Positions 53,947 to 63,149 of a stretch of DNA of 64,000 bases are shown one piece after another. Each line of letters opens with the position of its first letter. Position 1 is the first letter of the stretch. A program made the position numbers and the translations under genes. Source of the stretch: Anaerotignum propionicum DSM 1682 (GTDB lineage Bacteria > Bacillota > Clostridia > Lachnospirales > Anaerotignaceae); the NCBI RefSeq assembly GCF_001561955.1, contig NZ_CP014223.1:1240001-1304000 (forward strand), written 5' to 3'. The notes beneath the pieces are model-generated. The model was not told the origin of the DNA. It was given only the letters and a program-made list of their open reading frames with translations, and searched no databases.

Positions 53947-54765
53947 ATGACAAAGGAAATCAGAACAGTAAAATTTGATGCTGAGCTGAGGGTAGAGGCC
54001 TATCATTTTCAAGGAATTATGCAAAAATTCCCCAACCATTTTCATGAATATTATGTATTTGGATTTATTGAAGAGGGAAATCGGTACCTTTCCTGCAAAA
54101 ATAATGAATATACTGTTGTTCCGGGCGAGTTGGTTCTATTTAATCCGGGGGATAACCATACCTGTGAACAAGTAGATGGTAAAACGTTGGATTATCGCAG
54201 TATCAATATACAACCACAGGTTATGGCAAAGGCGGTTTTTGAGATAACAGGAAAAGAAGAGTTACCTTATTTTGCAACAACAGTGGTTTATTGCAGTGAG
54301 CTTGCATCACAGATTAAAGAGCTTCATTCATTGATTATGGAGGAAGAAAAGGATTTTAGAAAGGAGGAATTATTTTTCTTGCTTATAGAACAGTTGATTG
54401 AAGAACATGCTGCAGAGACTCCTTCCAAAAAATCGGAACAAAGTACGGAGGTTAGGACTGTTTGTGATTATTTAGAAAATAACTATAGGGATAGTATTAC
54501 TCTGGATCAATTGAGTGATTTAACAGGATTGAGCAAATATTATTTATTGCGTACTTTTACAAAACAAATGGGAATTTCCCCTTATAGGTACTTAGAAACA
54601 ATACGAATTGACAAGGCGAAGAAGTTTTTGGAGCAGGGCATGTTGCCCATTGATGTTGCTTTGCGAACAGGTTTTAGTGATCAAAGTCATTTTTCAAATT
54701 TCTTCAAGAGGTTTATTGGGTTGTCACCAAAACAATATCAGAGCATTTTTAAAAATCAGTTTTGA
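53947..54765 (+). CDS. AraC-family transcriptional regulator
   Basis: A 272-residue regulator: an N-terminal cupin-type effector domain (HFHEYYVFGFIEEGNR, VPGELVLFNPGDNHTCE) and a C-terminal pair of HTH motifs (ITLDQLSDLTGLSKYYLLRTF and PIDVALRTGFSDQSHFSNFFKRF, followed by LSPKQYQ). The transporter gene begins 21 bases later, so the regulator most likely controls its own operon (EamA and DUF2000 genes). The effector is unknown. The start is ATG 53947 behind TAGGAGAGG. Confidence 0.95.
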   Translation: MTKEIRTVKFDAELRVEAYHFQGIMQKFPNHFHEYYVFGFIEEGNRYLSCKNNEYTVVPGELVLFNPGDNHTCEQVDGKTLDYRSINIQPQVMAKAVFEITGKEELPYFATTVVYCSELASQIKELHSLIMEEEKDFRKEELFFLLIEQLIEEHAAETPSKKSEQSTEVRTVCDYLENNYRDSITLDQLSDLTGLSKYYLLRTFTKQMGISPYRYLETIRIDKAKKFLEQGMLPIDVALRTGFSDQSHFSNFFKRFIGLSPKQYQSIFKNQF

Positions 54766-54786
54766 TGAGTGCAAGAAAGGACTATT

Positions 54787-55707
54787 ATGGATAGAAAAAA
54801 TGAAATTACAGGGCATATACTGGCAATTGTCACTATTATTATTTGGGGAACCACGTTCATTTCTACGAAGATTTTATTAAAAACCATGACCCCCATAGAA
54901 ATATTGTTTATCCGATTCATGATTGGGTGGATTGCATTAATCCTTGTGCATCCTCGCAGATTAAAGATCCAAAATCGAAAGCAGGAATTATATTTTGCTG
55001 GGGCAGGACTATGCGGAATTACCCTATATTTTTTGTTGGAGAATATCGCTCTGACCTACACCTTTGCATCTAATGTGGGTGTGATTATTTCCGTGGCTCC
55101 GTTTTTTACTGCATTATGTGCCCATTTCTTTTTGAAAGAAGAGAAATTGAAGCCCCAATTTTTCGTTGGATTTTTGATTGCATTGGTTGGCATTTTCCTA
55201 ATGAGCTATCAAGGAGCCAGTGTTTTGAAACTAAACCCTATGGGGGATCTGTTGGCAGTTTTAGCCGCATTTGTATGGGCTCTTTATTCCATTTTGACAA
55301 AAAAGATCAGTGGATTTCAATATAATACGGTGCAGGCAACCAGGAGAATTTTCTTTTATGGATTGTTATTTATGATACCCGCTTTGTTTATTTTCCAATT
55401 TGAACCCAATGTTACTATACTTTTAAAACCTATAAACCTTTTCAATATGGTATTTTTAGGATTAGGTGCTTCTGCGGCATGCTTTGCTACGTGGAATTGG
55501 GCAGTAAAAATTCTGGGAGCGGTGAAAACCAGTGTATACATTTATTTGGTTCCTGTGGTAACGATTATCACCTCCATTCTGATTTTACATGAAAAAATAA
55601 CAGGGATGGGTGTTGTTGGCGTTGGGCTTACATTAGCGGGGTTATTTATCTCAGAAAATAAGTTTTCAATGGGGAGAAAGAACGAGGTGAAGAATGAATG
55701 CTGTTGA
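54787..55707 (+). CDS. EamA/DMT-family exporter
   Basis: A 306-residue membrane protein with ten hydrophobic helices in two EamA repeats (IIWGTTFISTKILL in the first, GDLLAVLAAFVWALYSI in the second). Family members export amino acids or metabolites. I start at ATG 54787 with AGAAAGGA upstream. Its last 14 bases overlap the DUF2000 gene. Regulation is probably by the AraC protein just upstream. Confidence 0.92.
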   Translation: MDRKNEITGHILAIVTIIIWGTTFISTKILLKTMTPIEILFIRFMIGWIALILVHPRRLKIQNRKQELYFAGAGLCGITLYFLLENIALTYTFASNVGVIISVAPFFTALCAHFFLKEEKLKPQFFVGFLIALVGIFLMSYQGASVLKLNPMGDLLAVLAAFVWALYSILTKKISGFQYNTVQATRRIFFYGLLFMIPALFIFQFEPNVTILLKPINLFNMVFLGLGASAACFATWNWAVKILGAVKTSVYIYLVPVVTIITSILILHEKITGMGVVGVGLTLAGLFISENKFSMGRKNEVKNECC

Positions 55708-56119
55708 CATGAAATGCGTAATGATTATAGATTTCGAATTGCCAATAGGGATTGTAGCAAATACATCTGCAATTTTAGGTGTCACTTTGGGGGAACAAGT
55801 ACCCAATTTGGTGGGGGAGAATGCCACGGATGCCTTGAATGGAACACATTTAGGTATTGTTACAGTTCCCATTACAATGTTAAAAGAAAGCAAGGTTGGG
55901 CTAAGAGATTTAAGAGAAAGGTTATATGCACCAGAATTTAGTGATCTAGTGGTTGTTGATTTTACAGATGCGGCGCAGACCTCTCAGATTTATAATGACT
56001 ATGTGCGTAAATTGGCATCCCTTTCCACCCAAGAGCATACTTATTTAGGAATTGGAATTTATGGTGAAAAGAAGAAGATAAATAAATTGACAGGTGCAAT
56101 GCCTCTTTTGAGAGGTTAA
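55694..56119 (+). CDS. DUF2000-family protein
   Basis: A 141-residue cytosolic protein with the DUF2000 pattern: KCVMIIDFELPIGIVANTSAILGVTLG at the start and YLGIGIYGEKKKINKLTGAMPLLR at the end. Its fold resembles peptidyl-tRNA hydrolase 2; no reaction is established. It overlaps the EamA gene by 14 bases (AGGTGAAG is its site), so the two are translationally coupled, which suggests that it acts on the exported compound. Confidence 0.88.
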   Translation: MNAVDMKCVMIIDFELPIGIVANTSAILGVTLGEQVPNLVGENATDALNGTHLGIVTVPITMLKESKVGLRDLRERLYAPEFSDLVVVDFTDAAQTSQIYNDYVRKLASLSTQEHTYLGIGIYGEKKKINKLTGAMPLLRG

Positions 56120-56218
56120 TATTTTTATAGCCTTCCTTGCATGGGGTTGTTAGAATAGAAGAGCAATGGTATCATTACATCAATAGTCTGAAGTTCATTA
56201 ATAGTTTTGGAGGAAGCC

Positions 56219-56656
56219 ATGAAAGAAGTTATCCGTAAAAATATTTTAGATTTACCATATAGTCTTCATGATGCCAGAGTGAGTAAAATCACGTTGGAAG
56301 AGAAGAAAATCATCTTATATTTTAGTGAAGGCTTTTATGAACCCAGAAATAATGACTATTTAGCAGTTGAGGGAAAAGGTATAATCAGTATTGAAGGTTC
56401 GGATTTAGATTTCTGTACAGTCTATTTGTTTGATTCAGTGGGAAATAGCGGACAGTTTTCCGGTGAAAAGTACAGGCTTGATGCTTTTATTCATGAATTT
56501 CCCCACATGGATTTCGAAATCATAGATGAGACCTATGGGTACAATCAATCTAAGTTTTCAGGATATTTTTATGAGGGGGACAAAATGAAAGAATGCACTG
56601 TTGACATCTATCATTTTGGCAATATGAAATATATTGTTGAGAAATATGTAAAGTAG
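56219..56656 (+). CDS. Small protein of unknown function
   Basis: A 145-residue soluble, probably beta-rich protein with the N-terminal motif LPYSLHDARVSKI and acidic, aromatic later strands (FHEFPHMDFEII-like pattern, actual HEFPHMDFEI). The SLHDxxV start is seen in several uncharacterised Firmicute proteins. I start at ATG 56219 behind TTTGGAGG. A terminator follows. No function can be assigned. Confidence 0.7.
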   Translation: MKEVIRKNILDLPYSLHDARVSKITLEEKKIILYFSEGFYEPRNNDYLAVEGKGIISIEGSDLDFCTVYLFDSVGNSGQFSGEKYRLDAFIHEFPHMDFEIIDETYGYNQSKFSGYFYEGDKMKECTVDIYHFGNMKYIVEKYVK

Positions 56657-56686
56657 AGCCACCTAAATGAGGTGAAAAATTAGAGC

Positions 56687-56728
56687 AAAGCATTCCGTGA
56701 GTAAAATTGCTGAATGCTTTTCTTTTTT
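56687..56728 (+). terminator. Intrinsic terminator
   Basis: AAAGCATTC/GAATGCTTT stem (56687-56695 with 56712-56720), then TCTTTTTT. Confidence 0.8.
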
Positions 56729-56812
56729 ATTTGAAAAGAAATAAGATTAGAATAATAAGATATTGCATGCAGAGCATATTTAATTGTGTTAAAATAATAT
56801 CGGTGATAAAAT

Positions 56813-57712
56813 ATGAAAATTGATCGATTACTTGAAATGGTTTATGTGCTTTTTGAGAAAAAAAACGTGACAGCCAAGGAACTGTCGAATTATTTTGAAG
56901 TATCACAGAGAACCATTTATAGAGACTTGGAAACACTGAGTGCCGCAGGAATACCTATTTACACCAGTAAGGGCAAGGGTGGGGGTATCCGCTTATTGGA
57001 CAGTTATGTGATGAAAAAATCAATGGTTACCGATAAGGACCAACTGGAGATTATTTCTTCCCTGCAAGGTATGAATGCATTAAATGTACCAGGAGTAGAG
57101 CCGGTTCTAAAAAAACTTGGCGTTTTGTTTCAACGCAATGAGTCCAAATGGATTGATGTAGATTTTTCCCATTGGGGCAGTGGAGAAGATGAAAAAGAAA
57201 AATTTATGAAGCTTAAAAGTGCCATTATTTATAAAAAAAGAATTCAATTTGATTATTATAGTACCAATGGTGAGTATTCCGAAAGAATTATGGAACCACT
57301 GCAATTAATTTTTAAAGGACAAGCTTGGTATGTTTATGGATTTTGCATGGTTAGAAACGCTTATCGTATGTTTCGGGTAACACGAATCAATAAGCTCAAT
57401 GTTACTGATGAGAGTTTTGAGAGATGCTTAGAAGAGGAAAATCGATTTTTTGTTGCAGAGATAAAGGAACCTATTACCATGGTCTTGCAAATTGACCCTT
57501 TTATGGCATTTCGTGTTTACGATGAATTTGAACACTCAGAAATTGTGAAGAACGATGATGGCAGTTTCACGGTAACAAAGACATTGCCTGAAAATGATTG
57601 GGTGTATGGATATATTTTGTCTTTTGGAGCCTCTGCCCAGGTACTGGAACCTAAGAATCTTCGGGATAGCATTCGTAAAATTTTAGAAAATAGCTTAAAG
57701 AAATATATTTAA
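56813..57712 (+). CDS. HTH-WYL transcriptional regulator (YafY type)
   Basis: A 299-residue regulator with an N-terminal winged helix (VTAKELSNYFEVSQRTIYRDLETLSAAGIPI) and a C-terminal WYL domain and extension (RIQFDYYSTNGEYSERIMEPLQLIFKGQAWYVYGFC). WYL proteins sense small ligands or nucleic acids. It is 67 bases before the GyrI-like gene and probably controls that run. The start is ATG 56813; the ribosome binding site is weak (GGTGAT). Confidence 0.94.
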   Translation: MKIDRLLEMVYVLFEKKNVTAKELSNYFEVSQRTIYRDLETLSAAGIPIYTSKGKGGGIRLLDSYVMKKSMVTDKDQLEIISSLQGMNALNVPGVEPVLKKLGVLFQRNESKWIDVDFSHWGSGEDEKEKFMKLKSAIIYKKRIQFDYYSTNGEYSERIMEPLQLIFKGQAWYVYGFCMVRNAYRMFRVTRINKLNVTDESFERCLEEENRFFVAEIKEPITMVLQIDPFMAFRVYDEFEHSEIVKNDDGSFTVTKTLPENDWVYGYILSFGASAQVLEPKNLRDSIRKILENSLKKYI

Positions 57713-57779
57713 TATGACATAATGATGTCAGTTTTTGTGAGGTATACTTCTTTTATTAAATAGAAAAGAGGTACTGCAT

Positions 57780-58238
57780 ATGAAATATGAAGTGGTTGAG
57801 TTAAGTGAAAAGAAGATTGCCGGCATTCGGATTAGAACAAGTAATAATAATGAAGATATGAGTTCACAAATCGGATTGGCTTGGCAAAAGTTTTTTGAAG
57901 AGGGAGTCTACGCTTCCATACCAGGAAAAATAAATGATAAAACCTTGGGTGTTTACACAAATTATGAAAAGGATGTAAACGGAGCCTATGATGTAGTGGT
58001 TTGCTGTGAGGTTGAGGCAGATGCAAAACTTCCTGTGGATGTATCAGCAGAAACCATTCCCAAAGGCAAATATGCCAAGTTTGTAATTCATGGTGACGTG
58101 AAAGAAGCAGTACAGGCGTTTTGGATGGAGCTTTGGAATATGGAATTGGATAGAAAATATAGCTGCGATTTTGAAGAATATCAAGGTGGAGACAATTTGA
58201 CACAAGCAGAAATACATGTGTATATATCATTAAATTAA
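57780..58238 (+). CDS. GyrI-like small-molecule-binding protein
   Basis: A 152-residue single-domain protein of the GyrI/AraC-effector-binding (SHS2) class: EVVELSEKKIAGIRIRT opening, WQKFFEEGVYASIPGK, LGVYTNYE and ISLN ending. Stand-alone members bind hydrophobic or cationic ligands and some hydrolyse cyclopropanoid toxins. It follows the WYL regulator with a good site (AAAAGAGG), consistent with a ligand-responsive operon. Confidence 0.88.
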   Translation: MKYEVVELSEKKIAGIRIRTSNNNEDMSSQIGLAWQKFFEEGVYASIPGKINDKTLGVYTNYEKDVNGAYDVVVCCEVEADAKLPVDVSAETIPKGKYAKFVIHGDVKEAVQAFWMELWNMELDRKYSCDFEEYQGGDNLTQAEIHVYISLN

Positions 58239-58253
58239 AAAGGAGCTGAGTGC

Positions 58254-59012
58254 GTGGAACTAATTTCTGTTGACAGTGGCAACATCGAAAAGGAACATAT
58301 TTGTTGTGCCATTTCAGACAAAAAGGGAGACCCTTGTACATCCTCTAAGAAAAACTGGATGAAAAGCCAGTTTGAACATGGGCTTACCTTCATAAAAGTG
58401 AATGTAAGGGGGAAGGCATTTATAGAATATATTCCCGCAGAAAATGCATGGTGCCCCATTGATGCGGATGGGTATCTGTATATCAATTGTTTTTGGGTTT
58501 CTGGACAGTTGAAAGGACATGGCTATGCAAATGATCTACTGCAAGCGTGTATTGATGATGCTAAGAGGCAGGGAAGAAAGGGGCTTGTTATCCTTTCTTC
58601 TGAAAAAAAGATGCCTTTTTTATCTGATGCAAAGTATTTAAAATATAAAGGGTTTCAAGTTTGCGATAGCGCAGAACCATTTTTTCAGCTTTTGTATTAT
58701 CCTTTTGAAAACGAGGCACTTAAACCAAAGTTTAAAGACTGCTGTAAAAGTGCAAGTATAGCGGAAAAAGGCATGGTATTTTATTATACAAATCAATGTC
58801 CTCATACAGAAAAATATGTTCCCCTTATGGCTGAGGTAGCCAAGGAAAAGGGACAAACGGTAAGGCTGATAAAATTTGAAAGTGCAAAGCAGGCACAAAA
58901 TGCCCCCACGCCATTTACAACCTATGGCTTTTTTGATGATGGAGAATTTGTTACAAATGAAATGTTTTCGGGCAGCAAATTTAAAAAATATTTGGAAAAG
59001 AAGGGTTTGTGA
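58254..59012 (+). CDS. YoaP-like GNAT acetyltransferase
   Basis: A 252-residue protein: an N-terminal GNAT acetyltransferase fold (YLYINCFWVSGQLKGHGYANDLLQACID, with the acetyl-CoA loop GQLKGHGYA) and a C-terminal YoaP-specific thioredoxin-like domain (VFYYTNQCPHTEKYVPL). The substrate is unknown. The start is GTG 58254 with AAGGAGCTGA upstream. The stop shares one base with the next start (TGATG). Confidence 0.9.
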   Translation: MELISVDSGNIEKEHICCAISDKKGDPCTSSKKNWMKSQFEHGLTFIKVNVRGKAFIEYIPAENAWCPIDADGYLYINCFWVSGQLKGHGYANDLLQACIDDAKRQGRKGLVILSSEKKMPFLSDAKYLKYKGFQVCDSAEPFFQLLYYPFENEALKPKFKDCCKSASIAEKGMVFYYTNQCPHTEKYVPLMAEVAKEKGQTVRLIKFESAKQAQNAPTPFTTYGFFDDGEFVTNEMFSGSKFKKYLEKKGL

Positions 59013-59896
59013 TGGATTGGATACCTGCAAAAACAATCCTTTCCGGATACAGTGAAAATAACTTATGGTTTGGGACGAACTATAACATGAACCTTTATAA
59101 AGGTTGTAGCCATGGTTGCATTTATTGTGATAGCAGAAGTGATTGCTATGGCGTGGAAATCTTTGATAAAGTTCGAGCCAAGGAAAATGCCCTTTCTATT
59201 TTGGAGCGAGAGTTGAGATGTAAAAGAAAGAGGGGTGTTGTTGGCACGGGAGCAATGAGTGATCCCTATAACCCCTTTGAAAAGGAATATCAGCTTACCA
59301 GGGGGGCATTGGTGCAGATCAATCGGTATGGTTATGGAGTTGCCATTGCAACAAAAAGCAATTTGGTGGAGCGAGACATTGATTTGCTCCAAGAAATATC
59401 TACCCACTCTCCTGTTTTGATAAAACTAACAATCACTACGGCTGATGATGCCATGTGCAAAAAAATAGAGCCCAATGTAGCCCTTTCTTCACAACGTTTT
59501 GCCACCATCAAGACACTGTCTCAGGCAGGGATTTTTGCAGGAATTTTGTGCATGCCCATACTACCCTTTATAGAAGACAATGAAAATAATATTAGAGCTA
59601 TTGTGGAGCAGGCACATGAAAATGGTGCAAAGTTTATTTATCCTGCATTTGGTGTAACCTTAAGGCAGAATCAGCGGGAATGGTATTATGATAAATTGGA
59701 TGAATTGTTTCCCTCACTAAAAGAAAAATATATGATAACCTATGGGAATTCTTACGAATGCAAATCTCCTAAAGGAAAAGAATTGTGGAAGATTTTTGTT
59801 GAAACGTGCCAACGACACGGAATTTTATATAAAATGGATGAGATTATTAAGGGGTATAAAAGTTATGGACAACCGGTTCAACTTTCATGGTTTTAG
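59012..59896 (+). CDS. Radical SAM protein, spore-photoproduct-lyase-like (Rv2578c type)
   Basis: A 294-residue radical SAM enzyme with NMNLYKGCSHGCIYCDSRSDCYG containing CxxxCxxC, then TGAMSDPYNPFEKEY and GILCMPILPFIEDN. This is the family that resembles spore photoproduct lyase but is found widely in non-sporulating bacteria, function unknown. It is translationally coupled to the YoaP-like gene by a one-base overlap. An extra cysteine (CYG) follows the cluster motif. A terminator follows. Confidence 0.92.
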   Translation: MDWIPAKTILSGYSENNLWFGTNYNMNLYKGCSHGCIYCDSRSDCYGVEIFDKVRAKENALSILERELRCKRKRGVVGTGAMSDPYNPFEKEYQLTRGALVQINRYGYGVAIATKSNLVERDIDLLQEISTHSPVLIKLTITTADDAMCKKIEPNVALSSQRFATIKTLSQAGIFAGILCMPILPFIEDNENNIRAIVEQAHENGAKFIYPAFGVTLRQNQREWYYDKLDELFPSLKEKYMITYGNSYECKSPKGKELWKIFVETCQRHGILYKMDEIIKGYKSYGQPVQLSWF

Positions 59897-59940
59897 TTTT
59901 TTTTAGAGAAATGAGGGGAACTCAAAAGGTAAATACTAAA

Positions 59941-59990
59941 AAAGTAAGGTTTACTGAATTCAAGAGATGAAGTAAGCCTTACTTTTTTTT
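59941..59990 (+). terminator. Intrinsic terminator of the WYL-to-radical-SAM run
   Basis: AAGTAAGGTTTACT pairs with AGTAAGCCTTACTT (one G-U), then eight T. Confidence 0.88.
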
Positions 59991-60315
59991 GAATGAAAAA
60001 GTTAGACTTTATAATGTATTGCTGTTTTTTAGTGAAAACAGAATATGAAAAAATAGTATGCAATAAATATTAAAAGAAATAATTTTTGTTAGTCAATATA
60101 GTCGGGTTTATAGGGGATATTCAATTGGATAGTATATAAATTAAGTGGGGATTTTGAAAGAAATTATACATTTCATACATGAATACTGTGGATTGAAATA
60201 TTTTATTTGTGAATAGTTTCCTTATTTTCCTTTACAATTCAACAAGAAAATGGTAATATTTTACTAAATGCAAGTATTACAGTTTACTGATATATTTCAA
60301 GAAAGGGTGTTTATT
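59991..60315. other. Intergenic region before the glutamate-synthase-like gene
   Basis: AT-rich, with no gene and no recognisable leader RNA. Confidence 0.4.
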
Positions 60316-61824
60316 ATGTCTTATTCTCCAACACTATCCTCTGGCTTCACGGCAGGAAGAAATTCCAGTAGATTTGTATCACCTCAATCGGGAATGTGTT
60401 CCTTTTGCACTGAGGATTGTAATGGAACTTGTGAAATTGCATTGGCGGCAGTATTAGGTGCCAGAACGGTATATCCCATTACCACAGGCAATAATCAAAT
60501 TGCCAGTGAAAAAGATTATCCCATAGACTATTCCCATTTTAATATTAATGGCCGAGTTTTTGGCGCAGAGGGAACAGATAAATCTGAGGCAGAATTAACT
60601 GTTTTTGATGTGAATTTGAAAACCACATATGGCACAAAGAATAAAATAAATATGAATCTTCCAATTATTTTGCCTGCATTGATAAAGCTAAATTGGAAAG
60701 ATTATTTTGCCGGTGCGGCAATGGCAGGTGTGAGCTGTGTCATTGGTGAGGACGCCAGAAACAATGATTCTGCCTTGGTTATTGAGGATGGCAAGGTTAA
60801 AGAGTTTCCTCTTTTACAAGAAATTATGGATTGCTATACACCGTTTTGTCGTGGATTGGGGCAATTAATTTTACAATGCAATGCTGATGATAACCTTATG
60901 GGTGTGCCTGAAATTGCTATTAAAAAATATGGCTACAAGGCTATTGAAATTAAGTTTGGACAAGGGGCAAAGGGCGTTCAGCCATTGAAGCGATTAAAGA
61001 ATTATGAAATGGCATTGGAGAAACAAGCAAGTGGGTGTTTGGTGCATCCGAATCCTTTAGACCCCAAAATAAAAGAAGCTTATGAAAAGGGTGTCTGTCC
61101 AAGTTTTTATAGTTGCGGAAGATTTCCTGCATGGACAGAGGAGAATATAAAAGTACATATCAACAATTTGAGAAAAATAGGTGCAGAAAATATCTATTTT
61201 AAGATGGCCGGTTATGATCAGGTAGATTTGGAACGGGTGCTTAGAATGGCTTGTGCAAATGAGGTGGATATGGTTACGTTGGATGGTGCCGGGGGTGGCT
61301 CGGGATACAGCCCTTCTAAGATGATGAATGAGTGGTCTTATCCCACCATTGTTCTAGAAAAAAAGGTGGTAGAGATTTGTAGAAGGTTGAAAAAAGAAGG
61401 TTTAAATTTGCCTGCAATTACAATTACCGGTGGTTTTGCCAGTGAAGATCAGGTGTTTAAGGCACTGGCTCTTGGGGAAGGGTTTATCACATCTGTAGGG
61501 TTGTGCAGATCGGCTATGGCCGCCGCTATGACAGGTCGTAAAATTGGTGAAGAAATCAAGGCAGGCAAAATTCCTGAATTGTTCAAAGCTTTCGGGAAAA
61601 CTGTAGAGGAAATTTATAGTGACTTGCCTGATTTGCGGTCAATTTATGGTAAAGAAGCGGAAACCTTTTCAACAGGTGCCATTGGGGTATTCTCTTATTT
61701 AAATAAAATTGGCTTTGGTATTCAGCACTTCGCGGCCTTGAACCGAAAGTTCGATGTATCTCTTCTGAATTGCGGTGACTTAATTCCCCTAACAGGGGAA
61801 AGTGAACTGCTGTTACAGAAATAG
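60316..61824 (+). CDS. Stand-alone glutamate synthase FMN-domain protein
   Basis: A 502-residue flavoprotein consisting of the GltB FMN/synthase barrel only: ALIKLNWKDYFAGAAMAG, GYKAIEIKFGQGAKGVQPL, EVDMVTLDGAGGGSGYSP and ITGGFASEDQVFKALALG. There is no N-terminal glutaminase domain and no C-terminal glucosamine-type beta helix. A cysteine motif CSFCTEDCNGTC at about residues 26-37 could bind an Fe-S cluster, whereas the 3Fe-4S site of GltB lies after the barrel. It may use ammonia or be a ferredoxin-linked dehydrogenase of another substrate. I start at ATG 60316 behind GAAAGGGTG. No gltD is nearby. Confidence 0.88.
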   Translation: MSYSPTLSSGFTAGRNSSRFVSPQSGMCSFCTEDCNGTCEIALAAVLGARTVYPITTGNNQIASEKDYPIDYSHFNINGRVFGAEGTDKSEAELTVFDVNLKTTYGTKNKINMNLPIILPALIKLNWKDYFAGAAMAGVSCVIGEDARNNDSALVIEDGKVKEFPLLQEIMDCYTPFCRGLGQLILQCNADDNLMGVPEIAIKKYGYKAIEIKFGQGAKGVQPLKRLKNYEMALEKQASGCLVHPNPLDPKIKEAYEKGVCPSFYSCGRFPAWTEENIKVHINNLRKIGAENIYFKMAGYDQVDLERVLRMACANEVDMVTLDGAGGGSGYSPSKMMNEWSYPTIVLEKKVVEICRRLKKEGLNLPAITITGGFASEDQVFKALALGEGFITSVGLCRSAMAAAMTGRKIGEEIKAGKIPELFKAFGKTVEEIYSDLPDLRSIYGKEAETFSTGAIGVFSYLNKIGFGIQHFAALNRKFDVSLLNCGDLIPLTGESELLLQK

Positions 61825-61860
61825 AAATCCGAAACGATAATCTAAGAAAATCAATATAAA

Positions 61861-61890
61861 AAATAGGCTCATATGAGCCTATTTTTTATA
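61861..61890. terminator. Bidirectional terminator between convergent genes
   Basis: A 24-base perfect palindrome AAATAGGCTCAT/ATGAGCCTATTT with A and T runs on both sides, between the glutamate-synthase-like gene and glycerate kinase. Confidence 0.85.
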
Positions 61891-61901
61891 TAAGAAGAAT
61901 G

Positions 61902-63149
61902 TTATTTGCATAAAAGGAAATATAAGTCGTTTACATTTGTTCCTGTAGGACCTGTCATGACTAATGCGTCAGCAAGAGCCAAGGCCTTATTAGAATCATT
62001 TTCTGCCAGAATTGCATCGATGGAAATACCTTTCTGGTCTAAAATTTCTTTTGTGTGACCATCCACTAGACCTCCAGCGGCATCGGTAGGGCCGTCGGTA
62101 CCATCTGAACCAACTGCACAGACTGCAATATTTTCCATTCCAACAATGGATGCGGCGGCGGATAGTGCAAGTTCTTGATTTCTTCCGCCTTTGCCTTTTC
62201 CGGTAATGCGCACAATGGTTTCCCCTCCGCAAATAATGACACATGGCGGTTTTAATGGAAACCCATCTTTTTGAATTGTTTTACCCATGGAAGCCAATAG
62301 GCGACCCGCTTCTTTTGCTTCACAATCTACGAAGGTGGAAAGGATGAGGGGGTTATAGCCTAGGTGCTTAGCCTCCTCAGCCGCTGCTAGGCAAAGCTCT
62401 TTTACACTTCCTGTAATCAGCATTGTATTATTCACAACTTCTTTGGGGGTTTCAATACAAAGCTCTTTTTTCATTTCATCAGTCAGTTTAAGGCCATATT
62501 TTTCCACGATGGCAAACGCTTCAGCGGAGGTTGAAAAATCAGCACATGTGGGGCCGGAAGCAATGGAATCGGGTCTATCTCCCAGAATATCACTAAGGGC
62601 GATGGTGTAAACATTAGCTGGAGCACACAGTGTGGCAAATTTTCCGCCTTTTACAGCAGAAAGATGCTTGCGAATGGTGTTTATCTCTACAATATCCGCA
62701 CCGCATTTTAGCAATTGGTCTGTAATCTGCAAAAAGTCGTCTAATTTTAAATTACCTGCGGGCTTCTCGAATAAAGCGGAGCCGCCACCGGAAACTAGAA
62801 ATATGACAGTATCCATCGGAGAAAGATTTGAAACAGCTTCAATAATTTTTGCTGTTCCTACTATGGTGTTTTCATCAGGTAGGGGATGAGCGGCTTCTAA
62901 AATACAGAAACCCTTAATGTCTCCCTGACTGTGTTCATATTTGGTAAGGACGATGCCTTCTTTTATACGTTCTCCGAGAATTTCGGCGGCGGCATTTGCC
63001 ATATTCCATGCAGCTTTCCCAATTGCAATTACAATGACTTCACCTTGAAAGGTTTGCCCTGCCAAAGCACGTTTGACTGCAGAATCGGGCAGAACGCGTT
63101 TGATTGAGCTTTGAATAATTTTATATGCATCCTCTTTTATGGTTGCCAT
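61902..63149 (-). CDS. Glycerate 2-kinase (GckA/TtuD, MOFRL family)
   Basis: A 415-residue ATP-dependent kinase forming 2-phosphoglycerate from glycerate. The N-terminal DUF4147 domain shows VIAIGKAAWNMA, LEAAHPLPDE and FLVSGGGSALFE; the C-terminal MOFRL domain shows TGKGKGGRNQELALSAA and CAVGSDGTDGPTDAAGG. The length is typical. The start is ATG 63149 behind AGAGGTGAAA on the minus strand. No tartronate or hydroxypyruvate genes are adjacent. Confidence 0.95.
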   Translation of the reverse strand: MATIKEDAYKIIQSSIKRVLPDSAVKRALAGQTFQGEVIVIAIGKAAWNMANAAAEILGERIKEGIVLTKYEHSQGDIKGFCILEAAHPLPDENTIVGTAKIIEAVSNLSPMDTVIFLVSGGGSALFEKPAGNLKLDDFLQITDQLLKCGADIVEINTIRKHLSAVKGGKFATLCAPANVYTIALSDILGDRPDSIASGPTCADFSTSAEAFAIVEKYGLKLTDEMKKELCIETPKEVVNNTMLITGSVKELCLAAAEEAKHLGYNPLILSTFVDCEAKEAGRLLASMGKTIQKDGFPLKPPCVIICGGETIVRITGKGKGGRNQELALSAAASIVGMENIAVCAVGSDGTDGPTDAAGGLVDGHTKEILDQKGISIDAILAENDSNKALALADALVMTGPTGTNVNDLYFLLCK

